DNA of 64,000 nt. It comes from an uncultured Muribaculaceae bacterium (GTDB lineage Bacteria > Bacteroidota > Bacteroidia > Bacteroidales > Muribaculaceae). Shown piece after piece: positions 56,075 to 64,000 of this stretch. A program made the position numbers and the translations under genes. The stretch covers positions 92,161 through 156,160 of the forward strand of contig CAJURN010000003.1 of NCBI GenBank assembly GCA_910589055.1, in the 5' to 3' direction. A model generated the notes under the pieces. That model saw only the letters and a list, made by a program, of their open reading frames with translations. It ran no database searches and had not been told where the DNA came from. Numbering within the stretch: position 1 is the first letter of the stretch; each line of letters begins with the position of its first letter.

Positions 56075-56857
56075 ATGATTTATCTCAAGACACCGGAAGA
56101 AATCCAGCAGATGCGCGCGGCAACCACGCTCGTGTCGCAGACCCTTGGCGAAGTTGCCAAGTGGATTCAGCCGGGAGTGACAACATGCAAGCTCGACACC
56201 ATTGCCCGCGAATTCATGCTGGACAATGGTGGCAAGCCTGCCTGTCTGGGCTACCATGGCTTCCCCGGTACGCTTTGTATAGAAGTCAACGAAACCGTAG
56301 TACACGGATTTCCTTCCGACCGCGAGCTTCGCGACGGCGACATTGTCGGCATCGACACTGTTGTTGAAAAAGACGGTTTCATGGGTGATTCATGCTATAC
56401 TTTCGCCGTCGGCGAGATAAGCCCCGAGAAGATGGCTCTCTGCAAGACAACAAAGGAGAGCCTCTACGTCGGAATCGGCGCCTGCAAGCCCGGCGCGCGC
56501 ATAGGCGACATCGCCAATGCCGTGCAGACTTACTGCGAGCACCGAGGCTATTCAGTAGTGCGCGAGATGTGCGGTCATGGAATCGGACGCAAGATGCACG
56601 AGGCTCCGGAAGTGCCCAACTACGGACGCCGCGGCATAGGGCCGGTCATCAAGAACGGCATGTGTATCTGCATCGAGCCTATGATAAACATGGGCAGCCG
56701 CAACATCGTGATAGAAGGCGACGGCTGGACTTGCCGCACCCGCGACAGAAAGCCTTCGGCTCATTACGAGCACACTCTGGCGATACTCGACGACAAGGTT
56801 GAGATCATGACAACATTCGACTACATCCACGAAGCAATCACAGATAGATTTATTTAA
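56075..56857 (+). CDS. map: Methionine aminopeptidase, type I
   Basis: 260 residues. Removes N-terminal Met from nascent chains. All five metal ligands are visible: D94 (VGIDTVV), D105 (FMGDSCY), H168 (CGHGIGR), E201 (CICIEPM) and E232 (HYEHT); each lies three residues before its E. coli equivalent. Co-translated with infA, which starts 6 nt later. Confidence 0.97.
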   Translation: MIYLKTPEEIQQMRAATTLVSQTLGEVAKWIQPGVTTCKLDTIAREFMLDNGGKPACLGYHGFPGTLCIEVNETVVHGFPSDRELRDGDIVGIDTVVEKDGFMGDSCYTFAVGEISPEKMALCKTTKESLYVGIGACKPGARIGDIANAVQTYCEHRGYSVVREMCGHGIGRKMHEAPEVPNYGRRGIGPVIKNGMCICIEPMINMGSRNIVIEGDGWTCRTRDRKPSAHYEHTLAILDDKVEIMTTFDYIHEAITDRFI

Positions 56858-56863
56858 ACAGAT

Positions 56864-57082
56864 ATGGCAAAACAATCCGCAATCGAACAGGACGGCACCA
56901 TCGTGGAAGCTCTCTCGAACGCAATGTTCCGCGTCGAGCTTGAGAACGGCCACGAAATCACAGCCCACATCTCCGGAAAGATGCGCATGCATTACATCAA
57001 GATTCTTCCCGGCGACAAGGTGCGAGTTGAGATGTCGCCCTATGACCTTTCCAAAGGCCGCATTGCATTCCGCTATAAGTAA
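56864..57082 (+). CDS. infA: Translation initiation factor IF-1
   Basis: 72 residues, S1-like OB fold. [67 protein letters not shown] is canonical. Binds the ribosomal A site during initiation. Secreted-gene neighbours are absent; it lies between map and rpmJ as in many bacteria. Confidence 0.98.
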   Translation: MAKQSAIEQDGTIVEALSNAMFRVELENGHEITAHISGKMRMHYIKILPGDKVRVEMSPYDLSKGRIAFRYK

Positions 57083-57105
57083 AATCAAAAATAACACTAA
57101 AAGAT

Positions 57106-57222
57106 ATGAAAGTAAGAGCATCCGTTAAGAAACGCACTCCGGACAGCAAGATCGTCCGCCGCAAGGGACGTCTGTATGTCATCAATAAGAAAAACCCCAA
57201 GTACAAACAACGTCAAGGATAA
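57106..57222 (+). CDS. rpmJ: 50S ribosomal protein L36, zinc-free form
   Basis: 38 residues, too short for most automated ORF listings. It starts [21 protein letters not shown] and ends [13 protein letters not shown], the conserved L36 frame. None of the usual zinc-binding Cys residues is present, so it is the C-minus form. Found between infA and rpsM, its conserved place. Confidence 0.95.
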   Translation: MKVRASVKKRTPDSKIVRRKGRLYVINKKNPKYKQRQG

Positions 57223-57229
57223 TTTTTGT

Positions 57230-57237
57230 TATTTTTG
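57230..57237 (+). promoter_or_regulatory. Possible internal -7 box before rpsM
   Basis: TATTTTTG lies in the 39-nt rpmJ-rpsM gap, 24 nt before the rpsM ATG. No TTTG is found at the right distance upstream, so this is a weak candidate for an internal promoter of the alpha block. Confidence 0.3.
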
Positions 57238-57261
57238 CAGAAAAATTAACAACAAGAATAT

Positions 57262-57642
57262 ATGGCAGTTAGAATCGTGGGAGTTGACCTCCCCCAAAAC
57301 AAAAGAGGTGAAATCGCCTTGACTTACATCTTCGGCATCGGTCGCAGCGCAGCGAAGTCGATCCTTAACAAAGCCGGTATAGACGTAAATATCAAAGTAA
57401 AAGACTGGACCGACGACCAGGCCGCCAAGGTTCGTGAGGTAATCGGCGCCGACTACAAGGTAGAAGGTGATCTCCGCAGCGAAATCCAGCTCAACATCAA
57501 GCGTCTTATGGATATCGGTTGCTACCGTGGTATCCGTCACCGTATCGGCCTTCCCGTTCGCGGTCAGTCTACCAAGAACAACGCCCGCACCCGCAAAGGA
57601 CGCAAGAAAACCGTTGCTAACAAGAAGAAAGCTACTAAATAA
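57262..57642 (+). CDS. rpsM: 30S ribosomal protein S13
   Basis: 126 residues. [40 protein letters not shown] and the C-terminal GYRGIRHR-type segment with [24 protein letters not shown]. Contacts the P-site tRNA and the 50S subunit. Confidence 0.98.
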   Translation: MAVRIVGVDLPQNKRGEIALTYIFGIGRSAAKSILNKAGIDVNIKVKDWTDDQAAKVREVIGADYKVEGDLRSEIQLNIKRLMDIGCYRGIRHRIGLPVRGQSTKNNARTRKGRKKTVANKKKATK

Positions 57643-57651
57643 TAATCAGAT

Positions 57652-58041
57652 ATGGCAAAAAAAACAGTCGCAGCTAAGAAGAGAAACGTTAAGGTTGGCG
57701 CAGAAGGCCAGCTTCACGTTCATTCGTCTTTCAACAATATCATCGTGTGCTTAGCCAACAGCGAAGGTCAGGTTATCTCCTGGTCGTCGGCAGGCAAGAT
57801 GGGATTCCGCGGTTCCAAGAAGAACACTCCCTATGCCGCTCAGATGGCAGCGCAGGATTGCGCCAAGGTGGCTTACGACCTGGGTCTCCGCAAGGTAAAG
57901 GCTTATGTCAAAGGTCCCGGCAACGGCCGTGAATCAGCTATCCGTACCGTACATGGTGCAGGCATTGAAGTAACTGAAATCGTAGACGTTACTCCGCTTC
58001 CCCACAACGGATGCCGTCCTCCCAAGAGAAGAAGAGTTTAA
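57652..58041 (+). CDS. rpsK: 30S ribosomal protein S11
   Basis: 129 residues. [53 protein letters not shown] and [42 protein letters not shown]. Lines the mRNA exit platform. Followed by an unusually long spacer. Confidence 0.98.
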   Translation: MAKKTVAAKKRNVKVGAEGQLHVHSSFNNIIVCLANSEGQVISWSSAGKMGFRGSKKNTPYAAQMAAQDCAKVAYDLGLRKVKAYVKGPGNGRESAIRTVHGAGIEVTEIVDVTPLPHNGCRPPKRRRV

Positions 58042-58321
58042 AAATCAGTTGACCGGGACATTCGCGGCGCTCTCCGCCCGCGGGGATGGCGCGATATCCC
58101 GGAGACTCTGCTTTCACTTTTAGTATATTCAATAACTATCTTACAACACGGGCGTATCCGTCGCCGCTCCGGCACAGTCCGGGGCTGCCATAGACACTCA
58201 AGGACGCGGACAATGTGAATAGACCATAATTTTATCACCTCTCTATGGTCGCGGCTGCACAACGACGGCGTCAACACCCCCAGCGGCGGAAACACCCAAT
58301 ATTAAACTGATTTAAACTACA
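58042..58321 (+). other. 280-nt structured spacer between rpsK and rpsD
   Basis: No ORF is supported and no TAnnTTTG promoter is seen. Nested complements CCGGGA (58053-58058) and TCCCGG (58097-58102) enclose a GCGC/GCGC pair and a CCGC/GCGG hairpin. Further on, GACCATA (58222-58228) and TATGGTC (58244-58250) form a 7-bp repeat. The first structure lacks a T-run, so it is not an obvious terminator. An mRNA element controlling S4 and RNA polymerase alpha is possible. Confidence 0.45.
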
Positions 58322-58927
58322 ATGGCAAGATACACAGGTCCCAAGACCAAAATAGCCCGTAAATTTGGAGAACCCATTTTCGGTGAAGACAAAGTGCTCG
58401 CGCGCCGCAATTTCCCCCCGGGCCAGCACGGAGCCAACAAGCGCCGCAAAACATCTGAATACGGTGTTCAGCTCCGCGAGAAGCAGAAAGTAAAATACAC
58501 CTACGGCCTGCTCGAAAAGCAGTTCCGTAACCTCTTCGAAAAGGCATCCCGCCTGAAAGGTATCACCGGTGAAATCCTTCTTCAGCTTCTTGAAGGCCGT
58601 CTCGACAACGTAGTATACCGTCTCGGCATCGCTCCCACCCGTGCGGCAGCACGTCAGCTTGTGCTCCATCGTCACATCACAGTCAACGGCAAGGTTGTGA
58701 ACATTCCTTCGTTCGCAGTATCCGCCGGCGATGTAGTAGGTGTGCGTGAGAAGTCCAAGTCGCTCGAAGTAATCGCCGATGCGCTTGCAGGATTCAACCA
58801 CAGCAAGTATCCCTGGATTGAATGGGACGAAGCCACCAAGGCAGGTAAGTTCCTCCATGTTCCCGCACGTGAGGACATCCCCGAAAACATCAAGGAACAG
58901 CTGATCGTCGAGTTGTACTCCAAGTAA
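58322..58927 (+). CDS. rpsD: 30S ribosomal protein S4
   Basis: 201 residues. [71 protein letters not shown]4 RNA-binding domain [31 protein letters not shown]. Primary 16S 5'-domain binder and, in E. coli, translational repressor of the alpha operon. The long upstream spacer makes similar control plausible. The N terminus lacks the zinc-binding Cys set found in some S4 proteins. Confidence 0.98.
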   Translation: MARYTGPKTKIARKFGEPIFGEDKVLARRNFPPGQHGANKRRKTSEYGVQLREKQKVKYTYGLLEKQFRNLFEKASRLKGITGEILLQLLEGRLDNVVYRLGIAPTRAAARQLVLHRHITVNGKVVNIPSFAVSAGDVVGVREKSKSLEVIADALAGFNHSKYPWIEWDEATKAGKFLHVPAREDIPENIKEQLIVELYSK

Positions 58928-58949
58928 TAATTTCTAAGACACAAGATCC

Positions 58950-59942
58950 ATGGCTATATTAGCATTCCAAAAACCTGAAAACGTCGTAATGATAGAAGCT
59001 GACAACTTCTACGGCAAATTTGAGTTCAAGCCTTTGGAGCCCGGCTATGGCATCACTGTTGGCAACGCTCTCCGTCGCGTACTGCTCTCCTCCCTGGAGG
59101 GCTACGCGATCTCATCAATCAAGATTGATGGCGTGCGCAATGAATTTGATGCCGTTCCCGGAGTCAAGGAAGATGTGACAAACATCATCCTTAACCTGAA
59201 GCAGGTTGACCTCAAACAGAAAGTTGAAGAAACAGAATTTGAACGCGTCACCATTCCCGTTTCAGGCAAAGAAGTGTTCACGGCCGGCGACATCGCCAAG
59301 GCACTTACAGGATTCGAGGTAATGAATCCTGACCTGGTGATTTGTCATTTGGATCCCGACGCAAGTTTTACCCTCGTACTGACTATCAACAAGGGTCGTG
59401 GCTGGGTGCCCGCGGAAGAAAATGTCACTCCCAACGATGACATCGACACAATCGCGATCGACTCCATCTACACCCCCATCAAGAACGTCAAATACACAGT
59501 CGAAAACTATCGCGTAGACCAGAAAACCGACTACGACAAACTTACCCTTGAGATAACCACCAACGGTTCGATTCTTCCCAAGGACGCAATCAAGGAAGCC
59601 GCGAAGATTCTGATTTATCACTTCATGCTCTTCTCGGACGAAAAGATCACCCTTGAGACAAATGATCCCGATCCGAGCGAGGAATTCGATGAGGAAATCC
59701 TTCACATGCGTCAGCTTCTCAAGTCCAAGCTTGTGGATATGTCTCTTTCCGTACGCGCCCTCAACTGTCTTAAAAGCGCGGAGGTCGAGACCCTCGCAGA
59801 ACTTGTTGTGTTCAACAAGACAGACCTTCTGAAATTCCGCAACTTCGGCAAGAAGTCGCTTGTCGAGCTTGAGAGCCTGCTTACAAGCCTCAACCTCTCG
59901 TTCGGCATGGATATCTCCAAATACAAATTAGATAAAGAGTAA
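58950..59942 (+). CDS. rpoA: DNA-directed RNA polymerase subunit alpha
   Basis: 330 residues. N-terminal assembly domain with [24 protein letters not shown]-terminal domain (~250-320) with [21 protein letters not shown] and [16 protein letters not shown], which contacts DNA and activators. Its place between rpsD and rplQ is the classical alpha operon order. Confidence 0.98.
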   Translation: MAILAFQKPENVVMIEADNFYGKFEFKPLEPGYGITVGNALRRVLLSSLEGYAISSIKIDGVRNEFDAVPGVKEDVTNIILNLKQVDLKQKVEETEFERVTIPVSGKEVFTAGDIAKALTGFEVMNPDLVICHLDPDASFTLVLTINKGRGWVPAEENVTPNDDIDTIAIDSIYTPIKNVKYTVENYRVDQKTDYDKLTLEITTNGSILPKDAIKEAAKILIYHFMLFSDEKITLETNDPDPSEEFDEEILHMRQLLKSKLVDMSLSVRALNCLKSAEVETLAELVVFNKTDLLKFRNFGKKSLVELESLLTSLNLSFGMDISKYKLDKE

Positions 59943-59947
59943 TAACG

Positions 59948-60436
59948 ATGAGACATAATAAAAAATTCAATCACCTTAGCCGCACGAAAGCTCACCGCGA
60001 CGCTCTTCTGGCTAACATGACTATCTCGCTCATCCTGCACAAGCGCATCTTCACCACTCTTGCCAAGGCAAAGGCTCTGCGCGTGTATGCAGAACCCCTG
60101 ATCAACCGAGCAAAAGAAGACAACATGTCAAACCGCCGCCTTGTGTTCAGCTACCTCCAGAACAAGGAAGCTGTGAAGGAACTTTTCGGAACTGTTGCTG
60201 AAAAGATTGCCGAGCGTCCCGGTGGTTACACCCGTATCCTCAAGACAGGCAACCGTCTGGGCGACAACGCCAAGACCTGCTTCATCGAGCTTGTTGACTT
60301 CAACGAAGCTATGCTCAAGGACAAGAAGGAAGCCAAAGCCAAGACCCGCCGCTCACGCAGCAAGAAGGCAGCCGCTCCCGCAGCAGAGGCACCCGCCGCT
60401 GAAGCTCCTGCAGCAGAAACTCCCGCAGCAGAATAA
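59948..60436 (+). CDS. rplQ: 50S ribosomal protein L17 with low-complexity Ala/Glu/Pro tail
   Basis: 162 residues. [34 protein letters not shown] and [20 protein letters not shown] are the L17 core, ending around residue 120. The remainder is a Lys/Arg stretch ([12 protein letters not shown]) and then repeats of AAEAP to the C terminus. The core is ordinary; the acidic tail is an extension also seen in other Bacteroidetes r-proteins. Last gene of the superoperon; a terminator follows. Confidence 0.97.
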   Translation: MRHNKKFNHLSRTKAHRDALLANMTISLILHKRIFTTLAKAKALRVYAEPLINRAKEDNMSNRRLVFSYLQNKEAVKELFGTVAEKIAERPGGYTRILKTGNRLGDNAKTCFIELVDFNEAMLKDKKEAKAKTRRSRSKKAAAPAAEAPAAEAPAAETPAAE

Positions 60437-60454
60437 ACAACGCACACGTGAATA

Positions 60455-60506
60455 TTTTCCGCCCCGCACCGAGCCTTCCACGGCCTGTACGGGGCGGAAA
60501 TTTTTT
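60455..60506 (+). terminator. Terminator of the ribosomal superoperon
   Basis: TTTCCGCCCCG (60456-60466) pairs with CGGGGCGGAAA (60490-60500), then TTTTTT. A GC-rich 8-bp core with an A/T extension around a 23-nt loop. Confidence 0.85.
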
Positions 60507-60524
60507 ATAGTCAGTTTTCCAATC

Positions 60525-61505
60525 ATGTCAGTAGAAAGTCCGCTGATTTCAGTACTTGTTCCGGTCTACAACGTCGGGGATTATCTCGCCCGCAGCCTTG
60601 ATTCCATTCTCGGCCAGTCGCTCAGGGACATCGAAGTGGTGTGTGTCGACGACGGCTCGACCGATTCGAGCCGTGACATACTCGACCGGTATGCAGCCCG
60701 GGATAAGCGTATCCGTGTAGTTTGCCATCCGTGCAACCAAGGGCTGATGGCCGCGCGTGCGAGCGCCTACCGCATAGCGCGTGGCCGATACTTCTTTTTC
60801 TGCGACAGCGATGATGTGATGGTAGCCGGAGCTCTTGAGCGGCTATATTCCGAAGCTCAGAAGGCCGGGGCGGACATTGTGGCCGCCGATGTGGTAAGGG
60901 TACGCGACGGCGTGTACGGCTATCGAGAGACCCGACACCGGGAGGTAGGAAACAGCGGGAGAAGCTATATGCGCGCGATTCTTGACCGGACATTCTGCAG
61001 CCTTTATGGAGTTCTGTTCCGCCGCGACCTGTTCGAGGGTGGGGCATATTCGGTGCTGAAGCATCAGAATATGTCGGAGGACCGGATTCTACTCACAGAG
61101 ATTTTGGTGAAACATCCCGACGCGCGGGTGGCCGGATGCGATATGGTGTGCTATGAGTACCATTATAATCCGACATCGCTGACTAACCGGGCACGCACCT
61201 GGGAGTATCAGAGCGAATATTTCCGCTCGCTCATCATAAGCTATGACTATGTGATGGCCGAGGCTCCGGAATATGCGGCGGCCTACCGGCGGTTCATGAC
61301 AATCTATCTTGGCTATTGCATCGAGCGCGGTTTCGACCAAAGCCGTCTGCTGACGTTGCATCCCGATTTTCCCGGTATGCTCACATGGCGGAGCATGCGG
61401 CGGGAGGCCGGACTTCTGCGCGCGCTCCATTTCCGGGCGAGCATGTCGTCGGGCCTATGGCGGCGTTTTGCCGCCGTGCTGCACCGCTTGCGCGGGCATC
61501 TGTGA
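60525..61505 (+). CDS. GT2 family glycosyltransferase
   Basis: 326 residues from the ATG at 60525; the open frame continues upstream only through rplQ in another frame. GT-A fold: ISVLVPVYNVGDYLARSLDSILGQ, VVCVDDGSTDSSRDILDRYAARD, and the metal-binding FFFCDSDDVM near residue 89. A C-terminal variable part with YEYHYNPTSLTNRA follows. No membrane segments, so a cytoplasmic or peripheral enzyme probably acting on surface-polysaccharide precursors. No promoter is visible; expression may need read-through of the upstream terminator. Paralogous to the partial gene at 63568. Confidence 0.88.
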   Translation: MSVESPLISVLVPVYNVGDYLARSLDSILGQSLRDIEVVCVDDGSTDSSRDILDRYAARDKRIRVVCHPCNQGLMAARASAYRIARGRYFFFCDSDDVMVAGALERLYSEAQKAGADIVAADVVRVRDGVYGYRETRHREVGNSGRSYMRAILDRTFCSLYGVLFRRDLFEGGAYSVLKHQNMSEDRILLTEILVKHPDARVAGCDMVCYEYHYNPTSLTNRARTWEYQSEYFRSLIISYDYVMAEAPEYAAAYRRFMTIYLGYCIERGFDQSRLLTLHPDFPGMLTWRSMRREAGLLRALHFRASMSSGLWRRFAAVLHRLRGHL

Positions 61506-61558
61506 AAGGCCTCCGGAACGGATGGCGAAATTTGGCGTAAAGTATTATGCCAAAAAGT

Positions 61559-61589
61559 TTTGCGGAACGGAAATTAATTCTTATCTTTG
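61559..61589 (+). promoter_or_regulatory. Promoter of rpsA
   Basis: TTTG at 61559-61562, 19 bp, TATCTTTG at 61582-61589. Leader of about 80 nt. Confidence 0.8.
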
Positions 61590-61678
61590 CCGGACAAATC
61601 CGGACGTGTCGCCGCGCCCCCGGGCATGGCGTGCGTTCCGAATCTTTTATAATTAACCATATTTACTAACTTTTTTAA

Positions 61679-63454
61679 ATGACAGAATTGAAAAATTCTC
61701 CCGTCGAAGATTTCGACTGGGAAGCCTATGAAAAAGGCGAAACCGCAGGTGAGATGTCTCGCGAACAGCTTACCAAAGCTTACGAAGAGTCACTCAACTC
61801 CGTAAAAGACAAAGACGTAATCGAAGGTACCATCATCGCGCTCAACAAGCGTGAAGCAGTGGTTAACATCGACTACAAATCGGATGGTATCATCCCCATG
61901 AGCGAATTCCGCTACAATCCCGACCTGAAGGTAGGTGACAAGGTGGAAGTGTTCATCGAAAATCAGGAAGACCGCAAGGGTCAGCTTATCCTCTCCCACA
62001 AGAAAGCACGTGCTTCCCGCTCCTGGGAGCGCATCAACGCCGCTCTCGAAAACAACGAGATTATCAAGGGCTACATCAAGTGCCGTACCAAGGGTGGTAT
62101 GATTGTTGACGTATTCGGCATCGAAGCCTTCCTCCCCGGCTCTCAGATCGACGTTAAGCCCATCCGCGACTACGATGTATTCGTAGGCAAGACAATGGAA
62201 TTCCGTGTTGTGAAAATCAACGAAGAATTCAAGAACGTTGTCGTATCCCACAAGGCACTCATCGAAGCCGAACTCGAGCAGCAGAAGCGCGAAATCATTT
62301 CCAAGCTCGAAAAAGGCCAGGTACTCGAAGGCACAGTCAAGAACATCACCAGCTACGGTGTGTTCATCGACCTCGGCGGTGTCGACGGCCTTATCCATAT
62401 CACCGACCTCTCCTGGGGCCGCGTCAGCCATCCCGGAGAAGTTGTTGAACTCGACCAGAAGCTCAATGTCGTTATCCTCGACTTCGACAACGAGAAAAAA
62501 CGCATCGCTCTCGGTCTCAAGCAGCTCCAGCCCCATCCCTGGGATGCTCTCGATCCCGAACTCAAGGTTGGCGACAAGGTCAAAGGCAAAGTTGTCGTTA
62601 TGGCCGACTATGGCGCATTCCTTGAAATCGCTCCCGGCGTAGAAGGACTCATCCACGTGAGCGAAATGTCTTGGTCGCAGCACCTCCGCAGCGCACAGGA
62701 CTTCCTCAAGGTTGGCGACGAAATCGAAGCAGTAATCCTTACCCTCGACCGCAACGAACGTAAGATGAGCCTCGGTATCAAGCAGCTCAAGAACGATCCC
62801 TGGGAAAACATCGACACCAAGTACTCCATCGGCAGCCGCCACACTGCAAAAGTACGCAACTTCACCAACTTCGGCGTATTCGTTGAAATTGAAGAAGGCG
62901 TTGACGGCCTGATCCACATCAGCGACCTGTCCTGGACAAAGAAAATCAAACACCCCAGCGAATTCACCCAAATCGGTGCCGACATCGAAGTGGAAGTACT
63001 CCAGATCGACAAGGACAACCGTCGTCTCAGCCTCGGCCACAAGCAGCTTGAGGAAAATCCCTGGGATGTATTCGAAACCATCTTCACCGTTGGTTCCGTA
63101 CACGAAGGAACTATCGTTGAAATGCTCGACAAGGGTGCCGTTGTAGCTCTTCCCTACGGTGTTGAAGGCTTCGCAACTCCCAAACACCTCGTTAAGGAAG
63201 ACGGCAGCCAGGCCAAGGTTGACGAAAAACTCAACTTCAAGGTTATCGAATTCAACAAGGACAGCAAGCGCATCATCCTTTCCCACAGCCGCATCTTCGA
63301 AGACGAAGTTCGTGCCGAGAAAGCAGCAGAACGCAAAGCTAAGCGTCAGCCCAAGAAGGTAGAAGAAGCTCCCGTAGCTACCACACCTCTTGAAAAGACC
63401 ACACTTGGCGACCTCGAGGCTCTCGCAGCCCTCAAGGAAAAACTTTCCAAGTAA
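61679..63454 (+). CDS. rpsA: 30S ribosomal protein S1, six S1 domains
   Basis: 591 residues. Binds mRNA for initiation, important in Bacteroidetes where Shine-Dalgarno sequences are weak. Six S1 repeats can be read: EGTIIALNKREAVVNI (~52), GYIKCRTKGGMIVDVF (~137), GTVKNITSYGVFIDLGG (~219), GKVVVMADYGAFLEI (~302), AKVRNFTNFGVFVEIEEG (~389) and GTIVEMLDKGAVVALPYG (~478). A charged tail follows from ~540. Single-gene unit with its own promoter and terminator, lying between two GT2 genes. Confidence 0.96.
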   Translation: MTELKNSPVEDFDWEAYEKGETAGEMSREQLTKAYEESLNSVKDKDVIEGTIIALNKREAVVNIDYKSDGIIPMSEFRYNPDLKVGDKVEVFIENQEDRKGQLILSHKKARASRSWERINAALENNEIIKGYIKCRTKGGMIVDVFGIEAFLPGSQIDVKPIRDYDVFVGKTMEFRVVKINEEFKNVVVSHKALIEAELEQQKREIISKLEKGQVLEGTVKNITSYGVFIDLGGVDGLIHITDLSWGRVSHPGEVVELDQKLNVVILDFDNEKKRIALGLKQLQPHPWDALDPELKVGDKVKGKVVVMADYGAFLEIAPGVEGLIHVSEMSWSQHLRSAQDFLKVGDEIEAVILTLDRNERKMSLGIKQLKNDPWENIDTKYSIGSRHTAKVRNFTNFGVFVEIEEGVDGLIHISDLSWTKKIKHPSEFTQIGADIEVEVLQIDKDNRRLSLGHKQLEENPWDVFETIFTVGSVHEGTIVEMLDKGAVVALPYGVEGFATPKHLVKEDGSQAKVDEKLNFKVIEFNKDSKRIILSHSRIFEDEVRAEKAAERKAKRQPKKVEEAPVATTPLEKTTLGDLEALAALKEKLSK

Positions 63455-63477
63455 TCCGGTCAGCGCTAAATAATACG

Positions 63478-63516
63478 GCGGCCGTGCACCCCTCGTGCAC
63501 GGCCGCTTTTTATTTT
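63478..63516 (+). terminator. Intrinsic terminator of rpsA
   Basis: GCGGCCGTGCAC (63478-63489) pairs perfectly with GTGCACGGCCGC (63495-63506), followed by TTTTTATTTT. Confidence 0.92.
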
Positions 63517-63531
63517 GCCGTACCGGAATAA

Positions 63532-63563
63532 TTTGGAATCTTCAGGGGGGTTGATTACTTTTG
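63532..63563 (+). promoter_or_regulatory. Promoter of the last GT2 gene, adjacent to its ATG
   Basis: TTTG at 63532-63535, 20 bp, TACTTTTG at 63556-63563. The box ends 4 nt before the ATG at 63568, so the transcript would be leaderless or nearly so. Confidence 0.6.
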
Positions 63564-63567
63564 TAAT

Positions 63568-64000
63568 ATGGAAAACGAAAACATCACACGCATAAGTAAC
63601 ATCGGATGTGAATCCGCCGGTAATGACAGGCCCAAAGTATCGGTTCTCGTTCCGGTCTATAATGTAGAGCAGCTGCTTGGACGTTGTCTTGATTCCTTGT
63701 TGGGGCAGACACTCGAAGACATAGAGATATTATGTGTCAACGACTGTTCCCCTGATGGCTCTGCCGATATACTGAAAGCGTATTCCGAAAGAGACAAGCG
63801 TGTGAGAGTGATTGAAAAGCCTGAAAACGAAGGCTTGATGATGGCTCGTGTCACCGGTTACCGGCATGGGCGCGGCGAATACTTTTTCTTTTGCGACAGC
63901 GATGATTATATTCCTGCCGATGCACTCGAAAAATTGTATGCCAAAGCTAAGGCTACAAATGCCGACATTACTGTCGGCGGAATGTATATTGTAAATGGCG
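63568..64000 (+). CDS. GT2 family glycosyltransferase (5' part, runs off right edge)
   Basis: The first ~144 residues are present; the stop is outside the window. A short non-conserved lead (MENENITRISNIG) is followed by the GT-A fold: KVSVLVPVYNVEQLLGRCLDSLLGQ, ILCVNDCSPDGSADILKAYSERD, and FFFCDSDDYI with the DxDD metal motif. It is clearly paralogous to the protein at 60525 across the whole visible part. Cytoplasmic enzyme of surface-glycan synthesis by family. Confidence 0.85.
   Translation, partial: MENENITRISNIGCESAGNDRPKVSVLVPVYNVEQLLGRCLDSLLGQTLEDIEILCVNDCSPDGSADILKAYSERDKRVRVIEKPENEGLMMARVTGYRHGRGEYFFFCDSDDYIPADALEKLYAKAKATNADITVGGMYIVNG

Noticed and set aside
61790..63286. 498-codon open frame opposite rpsA
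   Set aside because: Arises from the repeated S1 domains read backwards; no independent coding evidence.

Overview
The window is a chromosomal segment of a Bacteroidales bacterium, most likely a gut member of the Muribaculaceae or a close relative. Supporting this: a SusC/SusD/SusE/SusF outer-membrane glycan-uptake set; many secreted proteins with Bacteroidetes-type C-terminal tails; promoters of the Bacteroidetes form (TTTG, about 19-21 bp, TAnnTTTG); few Shine-Dalgarno sequences; and DUF4855, DUF4919 and choice-of-anchor J families, which are typical of this order. Genus-level assignment is inference.

Layout. 1-623 (-): 5' part of sbcD. 798-8725 (+): two very large secreted Fn3/choice-of-anchor J proteins. 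8932-11180 (+): two tandem DUF4855 paralogues that look like TIM-barrel enzymes. 11751-21536 (+): a starch-type polysaccharide utilisation locus in the order susC, susD, susE, susF, GH13 (SusA-like), preceded by a long structured leader. 21712-27660 (-): a PLP aminotransferase and a 1536-residue GH51 plus GH43-like arabinofuranosidase. 27940-31669 (+): a DUF4919 protein and an M6 metalloprotease. 31886-40372 (+): housekeeping genes nifJ, gyrB, rnr and folB. 40411-41595 (-): a membrane GT2 glycosyltransferase.

41974-60436 (+) is one continuous str-S10-spc-alpha superoperon: rpsL, rpsG, fusA, rpsJ, rplC, rplD, rplW, rplB, rpsS, rplV, rpsC, rplP, rpmC, rpsQ, rplN, rplX, rplE, rpsN, rpsH, rplF, rplR, rpsE, rpmD, rplO, secY, map, infA, rpmJ, rpsM, rpsK, rpsD, rpoA, rplQ. 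No tuf gene lies after fusA. Three unusually long spacers (rpsL-rpsG, rpsN-rpsH, rpsK-rpsD) contain inverted repeats and may be r-protein regulatory sites. 60525-64000 (+) holds two GT2 glycosyltransferase paralogues flanking rpsA; the second runs off the right edge.

How the genes work together: the PUL would bind malto-oligosaccharides at the surface (SusD/E/F), import them (SusC) and cleave them in the periplasm (GH13). The GH51/GH43 protein targets arabinose-containing polymers. nifJ serves anaerobic pyruvate oxidation. The ribosomal block supplies the translation and secretion core. I see no CRISPR array, tRNA, rRNA, transposase or phage gene. The best candidates for undescribed biology are the DUF4855 pair, the 9-bp GACNNGTC-type repeats upstream of the gyrB and rpsL promoters, the r-protein spacers, two apparently leaderless genes and a promoter/terminator overlap ahead of the M6 protease.
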